DNA of 6,171 bases from Thioalkalivibrio sp. (lineage in GTDB: Bacteria; Pseudomonadota; Gammaproteobacteria; Ectothiorhodospirales; Ectothiorhodospiraceae). The notes beneath the pieces are model-generated. The model was not told the origin of the DNA. It did not search any database and was given only the letters and a program-made list of their open reading frames with translations. Shown piece after piece: positions 1 to 6,171 of the stretch. Both the position numbers and the translations under genes were made by a program. Within the stretch, counting starts at the first letter, position 1, and each line of letters opens with the position of its first letter. The stretch lies in assembly GCA_007119005.1 (NCBI GenBank), contig SKQM01000052.1, forward strand, positions 1 to 6,171, read 5' to 3'.

Positions 1-46
1 AACCGCGCCGCACCGAACCAGCCATGCTCAGGTTTCCTCAACCACG

Positions 47-66
47 AAAGAGGAGACCGACCATGA
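47..66 (+). other. Strong ribosome-binding site and ATG beside the transposase remnant (possible truncated gene start)
   Basis: AAAGAGGAG (47-55) is followed after seven bases by ATG at 63, an excellent translation start on the plus strand. A second frame, open from the window's left edge, ends in TGA at 64-66, giving an ATGA overlap typical of neighbouring genes in an operon. From 63 the frame reads MNDSAMTVAYHPTPLHHPEV and then enters sequence antisense to the transposase remnant, running on to a stop at 315-317 (84 residues). I do not recognise either product. The long tail is very Arg- and Gly-rich and looks like an antisense shadow, so only the first 15-20 codons might be genuine, the rest having been replaced at the junction near 108-114. 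Chance cannot be excluded. Confidence 0.25.
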
Positions 67-107
67 ACGACAGTGCAATGACCGTTGCTTACCATCCCAC
101 CCCCCTG

Positions 108-357
108 CATCACCCAGAGGTAGCGGGCGGGAGACCGCCGAGTCGTCTCGGGCGGATCCTCCGCTGCGGTCTTCACCGCCCGATGAGGTGTCGACGCAAG
201 CGCCACGGCCTCGGGCGCCAGAGCGGTGACGGCGGGGCGGTGAGTTTGGGGCGAGTACGCCATAGTACCGATGACGATGCTGCCGGGGCGGTGGAACCAG
301 TGCGGCGATGCGACTGATCAGCTCCAACGGCGAGAGGATGATCTGCTGCCGCCATCC
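108..357 (-). pseudogene. Remnant of an IS91-family (Y2/HUH) transposase, C-terminal part, frameshifted
   Basis: Translating the minus strand from 357 gives GWRQQIILSPLELI, then AALVPPPRQHRHRYYGVLAPNSPPR down to about 232. This closely matches the segment near the C-terminus of IS91-family transposases (Y2_Tnp), whose hallmark is SPLELI..LAALVPPPR..RHRY.GVLAPN. From 230 the similarity continues in the next frame: VTALAPEAVALASTPHRAV, an Ala/Pro/Glu-rich linker, then SPARYLW ending at 114, where intact relatives read PARYLWA(R/M)LLARIYEVFPL. The frames break at 231-235, where the expected R-A-A-V codons are shortened by a small deletion. The catalytic HUH and Tyr motifs and the terminal Cys-x2-Cys metal-binding region are absent. 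It lies in the same orientation as the efflux operon, 60 bases beyond the channel gene's stop. It cannot encode an active enzyme. Family recognition is from memory of the motif, not from a search. Confidence 0.8.
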
Positions 358-416
358 GAGCGCTTTCCCGGGCGCTGCGCAGGTGAGGGGCGGCGCAGGC
401 GTGTGCGTTTTGCGGG

Positions 417-2027
417 TCAGATGCGCTGGAAAGGCTCGAGGCCCGGGCTCTCGATCGCACGGTGCAGCAACAGCGTTCCGCTCTGCAGGAGCAGGTCGGT
501 GCTGGCCTGACGGAAACGCACCGTCGCTTCGCGCAGGCTGAGTTCGCTCTCCAGCAGATCCCGCTGCGCCTGAGCGACTGCGAGCGCGGTGCCGGTGCCG
601 ACGCGGTAGCGGATCTCGGCGACGCGCAGCAGCTCGCGTTGCAAAGCCACCGTCTCCTCGCGCGCGCGGACCTGTGCCCGTGCACGGTCGGCGTCGAGCC
701 AGCTTCCCCGGATGTCCTGGATCGCGAGTCGTTCGAGATTGTCGAGGGCCTCGCGCGACTGTTCCCGCGTCAGCCGGGCGCGGCGGAACTCGGCGTCGGC
801 TGCGCGGTTGCCGAGCGGCAACTCGAAGCGCAGGCCGCCGACGAGGTCGTAGCCGTCTCCCTGTTCGCCGCGCAGGGAAGCGCTGAAGGTCTCCGCGTAG
901 CCGGACGCGCCGAGTGTGAGAAAAAAGTCCAGACGCGGCAGCAGGCCGTTGCGGCTGCGGATGATGTCGAGCTCTCCACGTTGGATGCGCAGCTGCGCCT
1001 CGCTGAGGTCGGCGCGGTGCAGCCGTCCCAACGCGATGTAATCCGCGACCGGCTCGAGCGCGTACGCTTGCGGTACGGGCGTGCTCGTGGTGCGGAACCG
1101 CTGCTCCCAGTCGGCCGTGTCCCGGCGGACCAGACGCGCGAGGCGGTCCTGCGCGCGCTCGAATGCGGTGCGCGCATCGATCAGCCCCTGGCGCCGCAGC
1201 GCCACTTCGGCCAGAGCACCCACCTCTTCGGTCTCGGGCCGGTCCCCGGCACGGATCCGCGCCTGCGTTTCACGCAGCTGCCTTTCCGCCACGCCGAGCG
1301 CTTCGTCGAAAATCGCGATCTCCTCGGCAGCCAGCACTGCGTCCCAGTACGCCGCCTCGACGTCTGCGACCAGCCGCTCGACAAACCCGCGCAGCTGGAA
1401 CTCCGAGGCGGTGACGTCCAGGCCTGCCTGGCGCAGGCGCACCAGGTTCGAGTCGATCCGCCCGCCACGCAGCAGCGCCTGGGTCAGGCTGATTCCCGCA
1501 CGACCGGTATATTGCTCGGGGGCCCGGGAACTCTCCGCGCGGGTGTTGCGCAGGGATAACGTGAGTTCCGTTCCCGTCGGCAGGGTCTGACGCAGCCCGA
1601 GCTCCGCGCGTTCGCGTTCCGAGCGGAACGCCTCCTGCACCTGGATTTCCTGGAATTGGCGGATGCTGCGGTCACGCGCCAGTTCGACCTCGCCGAACAG
1701 CACCGGGTCGAAGACCGCGCGCTCCTGCGCTTCGAACGTGCCCTGGATCAGAGGTGCGAGACGCTCCGCGCGCAGGCCTGGCGTGTGTTGCAGCGCCAGC
1801 GCGACCGCGTCCTCGAGCGACAGGTCGACGGTCTGGGTCGACACGTTCGATGTCGTTCCCGGCGGCAGGCCGTCGTTGGCAGGGATCCCCAGCCGCAAGC
1901 CCTGGGCGGCTGCGCTGGAGGCGGCAAGCAACAGCCCAAACAGGAGTATGGCCAGGCGAGGGCTGTGGCGCACCGGTGGTTTTCCGGGTCCACGGCCCTG
2001 GCACAGTGAAGGACACTCAGCGGGCAT
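417..2027 (-). CDS. TolC-family outer-membrane efflux channel (OEP)
   Basis: Outer-membrane factor forming the exit duct of the pump, 536 residues. The start chosen is the ATG at 2027, with GGGGGAG ten bases upstream; it overlaps the permease end by 11 bases. A signal peptide follows: basic region to R24, hydrophobic core 25-36 (LAILLFGLLLAA), likely cleavage after SSAAA at 41. A GTG at 1973 (V19) is a possible alternative start and would give a shorter, more typical leader. There is no lipobox Cys, so it is TolC-like rather than an OprM-type lipoprotein. The family's two OEP repeats are present, about 68-300 and 325-520. Recognisable segments are LTQALLRGGR (181-190), the first hairpin tip about 257-268 (ARIRAGDRPETE), RNGLLPRLD (359-367), GLRFELPLGNRAA (398-410) and the second tip RYRVGTGTALAVAQAQRDL (473-491). 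It is the last gene of the operon, and the C-terminus appears complete. No intrinsic terminator is obvious after it. Confidence 0.95.
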   Translation of the reverse strand: MPAECPSLCQGRGPGKPPVRHSPRLAILLFGLLLAASSAAAQGLRLGIPANDGLPPGTTSNVSTQTVDLSLEDAVALALQHTPGLRAERLAPLIQGTFEAQERAVFDPVLFGEVELARDRSIRQFQEIQVQEAFRSERERAELGLRQTLPTGTELTLSLRNTRAESSRAPEQYTGRAGISLTQALLRGGRIDSNLVRLRQAGLDVTASEFQLRGFVERLVADVEAAYWDAVLAAEEIAIFDEALGVAERQLRETQARIRAGDRPETEEVGALAEVALRRQGLIDARTAFERAQDRLARLVRRDTADWEQRFRTTSTPVPQAYALEPVADYIALGRLHRADLSEAQLRIQRGELDIIRSRNGLLPRLDFFLTLGASGYAETFSASLRGEQGDGYDLVGGLRFELPLGNRAADAEFRRARLTREQSREALDNLERLAIQDIRGSWLDADRARAQVRAREETVALQRELLRVAEIRYRVGTGTALAVAQAQRDLLESELSLREATVRFRQASTDLLLQSGTLLLHRAIESPGLEPFQRI

Positions 2028-5000
2028 GTTGGGGCATCTCCCCCGTTCGGACGGTGGTGTAGGGGTGGAAGATCAGGTAAAGGGCTGGGATCAGGAACAG
2101 CGTGATCAGCGTCGACGATAACAGACCGCCGATCACCACGCGGGCCATCGGTGCCTGGGCCTCGCCACCCTCGCCGAGACCCAGCGACAGCGGCAGCAGT
2201 GCGAGAATCGTGGTCAGCGTGGTGATCAGGATCGGACGCAGCCGCTGGCGCGCGGCCAGCAGCACGGCGTCGCGTACCGCACGGTTCTCGCCACGCCGCA
2301 GGCGTCCCATCCGGTCGACCAGCAGGATTGCATTGTTCACCACGATTCCGACGAGCAGCATCACGCCGATCAGCGACTGCACGTTCAACGTGGTCCCGGT
2401 CAGGCGCAGCGCCAGCACAACCCCGATGGCCGCCAGCGGAACGGAGAACATCACGATCAGCGGGTCGCGCAACGACTCGTACAGGCTTGCCATCACCATG
2501 TACACGAGCACAATCGCGAGCATCGTTCCCAGGAAAAGCTCGGAGAACGCCGCTTCCTGCTCCTCGATGTCGCCGCTGACCTGGTAGTCCACCTCATCCG
2601 GCAGTGGAATCCCGGCGAGGGCGGCGCGCACGTCTGCCGCGACGTCGCCGAGCGGTCGGTCCGCGACGTTCACGAATACCGTGGTGATGCGGGCCTGCTC
2701 GCGGCGCTGGATGCTCGACGGCCCGATCACCGGCTCGAACTGTACGATGCTGCGCAGCGGGATGCGTTCGCCCCCGGCGCCGCCGACGGTGAGGTTGAGC
2801 AGTTCCTCGAGGCGGTAGCGGTCGGCATCCTTCAACTGCACCCAGATGCGGGTCTCGGAGCCGCCGGTGCGCAGTTGACCCGCACGCGAGCCCCCGATCG
2901 CCGTTTCGATCGCCTGCGCGATGCTGCGCACATCCACGCCCAGGTCGGCCGCCCGCGCGCGGTCGATTCGGGTCGCGAACTGGGGTTCGCCGCCATCGAC
3001 GCCGAGACGCACGTCGGTGACGCCCGGGATGTCCTCGACGGCTGCACCGAAAGCCGTCGCGACGGCATTCATCGCCATGCGGTCGAAGCCCCGAACTTCG
3101 ATGGACAGGCTCTCGGTGTCCGCACTGCGTCCGAAGCCTCGGAGGAACAGCCCGCCCGTGGCGCGGACCCGCACCGTCACGCCGGGCGGCTGTCCGATCG
3201 TCTGCCGCAGCGCCGCGGCGATCTCCTCGCTGGAGCGTTCGCGAGCATCCCTGGGGCCGACGTTCAGGCGGAGATTTGCCGATGACGGCGAGCCGAAACC
3301 GAACGCGGTCGCACCGACACTCGTGACGACGTGTTCCGCTTCCGGAACCCGTTCACGCACGATCGCCTCGATCTCGCGGGCGACCGCATCCAGCACCGCC
3401 AGCCGAGTTCCCGCCTCCATCGAGAGGTTGATCCGGATGTCGCCCTCGTCGGTTGCGGGCAGGAACTCGGTGCCGATGCCGCGGTACGCCTGCAGTGCGA
3501 ACAGCAGCAGCGCAAGGCTCGCGGCGACGACCCACCACGGGTGACGCAGCGCCGGTTCCAGCAGGCGCAGGTAGAGGTATTCCAGACGCCGCGGGGCCGG
3601 CGCAGTGGCGGGCGCGGGGTGCAATCGCCGACGACCCATCAGCATCGGTACCAGGGTCAGCGATGCCACCAGCGATACCGCGAGAGCAAAGGCCACGACC
3701 GCCGCGAGGGGCTTGAACAACTGACCTGCGAGTTCCTCGGCGAAAAACAGCGGCAGAAAAATCGCCATCGAGGTCAGCGTGCTTGCGATGATCGCCGATG
3801 ACACCTGTGCGGTGCCCTCGATCGCAGCAGCGGGTACCGGCAGACTCGGGTTCTCCTCGCGGTTGCGGGCGATGCTCTCGATCACCACGATCGCATTGTC
3901 CACCATCAGCCCGACTCCGAGAGCGATGCCGCCGAGCGTCATCAGGTTCAGGGTCAGCCCGCCGAAGTAGACCAGCCCGAAGGTTGCGACCACGGAGACC
4001 GGAATCGCGGTCGCAGCCACCAGCGTAAAACGCAGGTTGCGCAGGAATGCGAGCAGCACCAGCACCGCGAGCGCCGACCCGTACAGGATCGCCTGACCTA
4101 GGTTGGCGATGGAGCGGGAGATGAAGCGCGACTCGTCCGCGGTGACCCGGATCGCCACCTGCGGGAAGTCGCGTTCGAGCGATCGGATCTCCGCACGCAC
4201 CGCGGCGGCGACCTCGACCGTGTTCGCATCCGCCAGCTTGCGGATCGCCAGCACCATGCCGTCGGCACCATCGACCCGGAACGTCTGCGTAGGCCGCTGG
4301 TGGGTGTCGCGGATATCCGCGATCTGGAACAACCGAACCGCAGCGGTTTCGTCGCGGAACACCACCGTGCCACCGATTTCGTCGAGACCCTGGAACTGCG
4401 CCTCGGTGCGCAGCCGGTACTCGCGCCGGCCGTCGATCACCGGACCCCCGGGGGACACCACGCTGGCCTCCTGCAGTGCGTTGCGCACGCTGTCCAGCCC
4501 CAGGCCCAGCGCCTGCAGTCTCTCCGGGTGGACTTCGATACGGATCTCGCGCTCGAGTCCGCCCCGGACATCGACCGCGGCGACGCCGGGCAGACGCTCG
4601 ATTCGCGGCGCGATGCGGTTGTCGATCAACGCCCGAAGCTGGATCGGGTCCAGGGCGCTGCCGACCCCGAGTTGCATGATCGGCGACGCCTGGGTGTCGA
4701 ACTGCCTGACCAGCGGGCGCTCGGCGGCTTCCGGAAGCTGATCCGCGACCCGGGCGAGACGGTCGCGCAGGTCGTCCACCGCTTCGCGAAGGTCCGTGCC
4801 CCAGCCGAACTGAACCCGGACGGTGCTGCTGCCTTCGCTGGAGGTCGAGCGGATCTGCCGGGCGCCGGTGATCGCGGCCGCCGCCTGCTCGATCGGGCGG
4901 GTCACCAGCTGTTCGACCTCCTCGGGACCCGCATTCGGAAACGCGGTCGTCACCGTCAGCACCGGGAAGCTGATGTCCGGGAGCAGGTCGACCGGCAGCC

Positions 5001-5094
5001 GGGTCAGCGCGGCGAGGCCGAGCAGAATCACGATCAGGGTCACCATGCTGGTCATCACCGGCCGGTGCACGGTGAGCCGGGCCGGGTTGATCAT
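2017..5094 (-). CDS. RND efflux transporter permease, AcrB/HAE-like (ACR_tran family)
   Basis: Inner-membrane, proton-driven exporter, 1025 residues, a normal RND length. I place the start at the ATG at 5094. It gives the usual N-terminus MINPARLTVHRPVM before TM1 and overlaps the adaptor stop as ATGA; an in-frame start at 5235 would add 47 non-conserved residues inside the adaptor gene. No clear Shine-Dalgarno precedes it, which fits coupling. TM1 is about 14-31; first porter domain about 32-330 (FPNAGPEEVEQLVTRPIE at 52-69); TM2-TM6 about 333-487; TM7 about 520-537; second porter domain about 540-850; TM8-TM12 about 853-1009. The internal duplication typical of RND pumps is therefore complete, and no frameshift is seen. 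TM4 reads MVDNAIVVIES (D399, N400) and TM10 reads VVNNAILLVD (N920, N921), so the second Asp and the Lys of the AcrB relay are both Asn. It lacks the CusA-type VDAAIV motif, so a metal pump is less likely. Substrate unknown. Confidence 0.96.
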   Translation of the reverse strand: MINPARLTVHRPVMTSMVTLIVILLGLAALTRLPVDLLPDISFPVLTVTTAFPNAGPEEVEQLVTRPIEQAAAAITGARQIRSTSSEGSSTVRVQFGWGTDLREAVDDLRDRLARVADQLPEAAERPLVRQFDTQASPIMQLGVGSALDPIQLRALIDNRIAPRIERLPGVAAVDVRGGLEREIRIEVHPERLQALGLGLDSVRNALQEASVVSPGGPVIDGRREYRLRTEAQFQGLDEIGGTVVFRDETAAVRLFQIADIRDTHQRPTQTFRVDGADGMVLAIRKLADANTVEVAAAVRAEIRSLERDFPQVAIRVTADESRFISRSIANLGQAILYGSALAVLVLLAFLRNLRFTLVAATAIPVSVVATFGLVYFGGLTLNLMTLGGIALGVGLMVDNAIVVIESIARNREENPSLPVPAAAIEGTAQVSSAIIASTLTSMAIFLPLFFAEELAGQLFKPLAAVVAFALAVSLVASLTLVPMLMGRRRLHPAPATAPAPRRLEYLYLRLLEPALRHPWWVVAASLALLLFALQAYRGIGTEFLPATDEGDIRINLSMEAGTRLAVLDAVAREIEAIVRERVPEAEHVVTSVGATAFGFGSPSSANLRLNVGPRDARERSSEEIAAALRQTIGQPPGVTVRVRATGGLFLRGFGRSADTESLSIEVRGFDRMAMNAVATAFGAAVEDIPGVTDVRLGVDGGEPQFATRIDRARAADLGVDVRSIAQAIETAIGGSRAGQLRTGGSETRIWVQLKDADRYRLEELLNLTVGGAGGERIPLRSIVQFEPVIGPSSIQRREQARITTVFVNVADRPLGDVAADVRAALAGIPLPDEVDYQVSGDIEEQEAAFSELFLGTMLAIVLVYMVMASLYESLRDPLIVMFSVPLAAIGVVLALRLTGTTLNVQSLIGVMLLVGIVVNNAILLVDRMGRLRRGENRAVRDAVLLAARQRLRPILITTLTTILALLPLSLGLGEGGEAQAPMARVVIGGLLSSTLITLFLIPALYLIFHPYTTVRTGEMPQHAR
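2038..2044 (-). promoter_or_regulatory. Ribosome-binding site for the outer-membrane channel gene
   Basis: GGGGGAG on the minus strand lies ten bases before the ATG at 2027, inside the last codons of the permease. It supports that ATG over the GTG at 1973, which has only a weak GGAAA upstream. The spacing is slightly long. Confidence 0.5.
5091..5094 (-). promoter_or_regulatory. ATGA start/stop overlap coupling adaptor and permease
   Basis: On the minus strand the bases ATGA hold the permease ATG (5094-5092) and the adaptor TGA (5093-5091). The 20 bases upstream of this ATG contain no good Shine-Dalgarno match. Re-initiation by ribosomes finishing the adaptor is the simplest way the permease is translated (inference), and would keep adaptor and pump in proportion. 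Confidence 0.8.
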
Positions 5095-6171
5095 CGATCG
5101 GCCGCAGGGTTCGCGACGTGCCGGGATCCACCGGAGTCGGCTCCGGGCAGGCGGACCGGGGTCCCGTCCGACAGCAGGTGCTGACCCAGTGTCACGACCG
5201 CGCCGGACAATGCCGGTGCGACGATTTCCACCCATTCACCATCACGCACGCCGGGATCGACCCGATGGCGGCGCGCCTGCGGTGGCTCGACCTCCGCATC
5301 CACGGTGAACAGCACGAAACCTTCGGCCCGCTGCAGCAGCGCGTCGCGCGGTACCGACTGCACGCCCGTGCGACGCTCGAGTTCGATCGCAACTTCCGCG
5401 AACATTCCCGGGCGCAGATGCCGTTCCGGGTTGGGCACCTCGATCTCGACCCGGGCCTGCCGGGAAGCCTCGCGAAATTCGGGCGCAATGCGGGTGACCT
5501 GGCCCATGAAGGTTTCGCCCGGCCGCGCGGCCGTTCGCAGCCGCACTGGTTGCCCGGTCCGCAGCTGTCCATAGTCCGCCTCGGTGACAAAGACGACCGC
5601 CCGCAGCGGATCGAGTATCACGAGGCTGAGCAGCGGAGTATTCGCCGTGACGACAGCGCCCGGGTCGGCCAGACGCGCGGCGACGTGCCAGAGTGGTCCG
5701 TTGCTCCAGTCGGCGAGCAAGCGGGCATGGTCGGCGCGGATCCGTGCATTGCGGCGCGCGGCATCGCGGCTGCGCAGCTGCGACTGCGCCAGTTCGACCC
5801 GGGCCTGCTGCAGCGCGAGCTGTGTATCCGCCGCCTCCAGCTCCGCAGCGGAAGCGATTCCCTGTGCCCGCAGCTCGCGCACGCGGGACAGTTCGCGCTG
5901 GGCAGCATTCAGGCTTTCGCGGGTCTCCCTGAGATTCGCCTGCGCCACCGCCAGCTCCGCGTCGGCTTGCAGCAGGTCCAGTTCGAACTCCTCGGGATCC
6001 AGTTGTACCAGCACGTCGCCGGGGGATACCTCATCCCCGATCTGCACGGGAATCTGCTGGACGACGCCGCCCACACGGGGCATGACCTCGAGCCGCTGCA
6101 CGGCCTCGAGCGATCCCGTGAGAAAGAGTTCCCGGGCGAGTTCCCGTGTTTCCACCGGCGCCGTCTCCACG
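5091..6171 (-). CDS. RND efflux periplasmic adaptor (membrane fusion protein, HlyD/AcrA-like), N-terminus missing
   Basis: Periplasmic adaptor that bridges an RND pump to a TolC-type channel. The visible part is 359 residues, counted from the GTG at 6170. That GTG is probably an internal Val: the reading frame is open to the window edge, and the protein begins abruptly at the first beta strands with no signal peptide or lipobox, so the true start lies outside. Domains in order: first lipoyl half about 28-58 (PRVGG at 31-35, GDEVSPGDVLVQLD at 45-58); Ala/Glu/Leu/Arg-rich coiled-coil hairpin about 61-145; second lipoyl half about 146-185 (LADWSNG, then DPGAVVTANTPLL); beta-barrel about 186-265 (DPLRAVVFVTEADY, SRQARVEIEVPNP, LRPGMF); membrane-proximal domain about 267-345. 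The hairpin tip keeps R96-x3-L100-x6-S107, the motif known to contact TolC-family channels. The stop overlaps the permease start as ATGA, so the two are translationally coupled. Family assignment is firm; substrate is unknown. Confidence 0.95.
   Translation of the reverse strand, partial: VETAPVETRELARELFLTGSLEAVQRLEVMPRVGGVVQQIPVQIGDEVSPGDVLVQLDPEEFELDLLQADAELAVAQANLRETRESLNAAQRELSRVRELRAQGIASAAELEAADTQLALQQARVELAQSQLRSRDAARRNARIRADHARLLADWSNGPLWHVAARLADPGAVVTANTPLLSLVILDPLRAVVFVTEADYGQLRTGQPVRLRTAARPGETFMGQVTRIAPEFREASRQARVEIEVPNPERHLRPGMFAEVAIELERRTGVQSVPRDALLQRAEGFVLFTVDAEVEPPQARRHRVDPGVRDGEWVEIVAPALSGAVVTLGQHLLSDGTPVRLPGADSGGSRHVANPAADR

Larger units (their letters stand above)
1..416. 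other. Region without an intact gene, downstream of the efflux operon
   Basis: Bases 1-107 are unassigned apart from the plus-strand start described at 47-66. Bases 108-357 are the decayed transposase fragment. Bases 358-416 separate the channel stop from recognisable transposase sequence; read in the remnant's first frame they give no similarity I can identify, though they may be further degraded element DNA. No tRNA, array, clear terminator or terminal inverted repeat was seen. Confidence 0.6.

Noticed and set aside
15..18. GAAC tetranucleotide (GTTC on the minus strand) as an IS91-type target mark
   Set aside because: Four bases are expected by chance, and with the element end missing there is no terminus next to which the site could be interpreted.
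375..398. Possible terminator hairpin after the channel gene (CTGCGC at 375-380, GCGCAG at 393-398)
   Set aside because: The stem is only six pairs with a 12-base loop and no T-run follows on the minus strand. Such short GC palindromes are common in this composition.
173..685. 170-codon minus-strand frame spanning the channel's 3' end and the remnant
   Set aside because: It overlaps the conserved C-terminus of the channel in a different frame, its composition is Arg/Ala/Ser-biased, and its reading differs from both transposase-like frames.
462..1559. 365-codon plus-strand open frame opposite the channel gene
   Set aside because: It is antisense to a clearly conserved TolC-family gene, with low-complexity composition and no recognisable motif or ribosome-binding site.
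3353..5131. 592-codon open frame on the minus strand within the permease gene
   Set aside because: It is a shadow of the permease in another frame: extremely rich in Arg, Gly, Pro and Ala, with no membrane segments or domain pattern. Long shadows are expected at this GC content.
5091..5235. Permease start at the upstream ATG at 5235
   Set aside because: It would add 47 Arg/Gly/Pro-rich residues lying inside the adaptor gene and unlike any RND N-terminus; the ATG at 5094 gives the standard start.

Overview
The window is a high-GC stretch with strong G/C preference at third codon positions. It carries a Gram-negative tripartite RND efflux operon, all on the minus strand. The outer-membrane channel rules out a Gram-positive host, and base composition and protein style suggest a gammaproteobacterium, possibly of the Chromatiales/Ectothiorhodospiraceae type. 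That placement is inference; nothing in the window fixes the taxon.

Layout in transcription order (right to left): (1) 6171-5091, a periplasmic membrane fusion protein whose N-terminus and signal sequence lie beyond the window; (2) 5094-2017, a 1025-residue inner-membrane RND permease that starts inside the stop of the first gene (ATGA, 4-base overlap); (3) 2027-417, a 536-residue TolC-type outer-membrane factor that starts 11 bases before the permease ends. There is no room for a promoter or terminator between the three genes, so they should be one transcript with coupled translation. Any promoter or regulator lies to the right of the window.

Together the genes encode a complete export machine. 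The RND trimer takes substrate from the periplasm or outer leaflet and uses the proton gradient. The fusion protein links it to the outer-membrane duct. The fusion protein keeps the R-x3-L-x6-S hairpin-tip motif used for docking to TolC-type channels, and the channel has both repeat tips expected of the family. The permease belongs to the group with Asp-Asn in TM4 and Asn-Asn in TM10, instead of the Asp-Asp/Lys relay of AcrB. The substrate cannot be read from the sequence.

Bases 1-416 hold no intact gene. Just downstream of the channel gene lies a decayed C-terminal fragment of an IS91-family (Y2/HUH-type) transposase on the minus strand, about 357-108. It is recognisable from two adjacent reading frames and broken by a frameshift near 231-235. 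At about 108-114 the similarity stops. On the plus strand just beyond is a well-formed ribosome-binding site and ATG (51-65), possibly the start of a gene cut off by the mobile-element remnant. The efflux operon is ordinary for its kind. I found no previously undescribed system; the remnant and its junction are the least ordinary part of the window.
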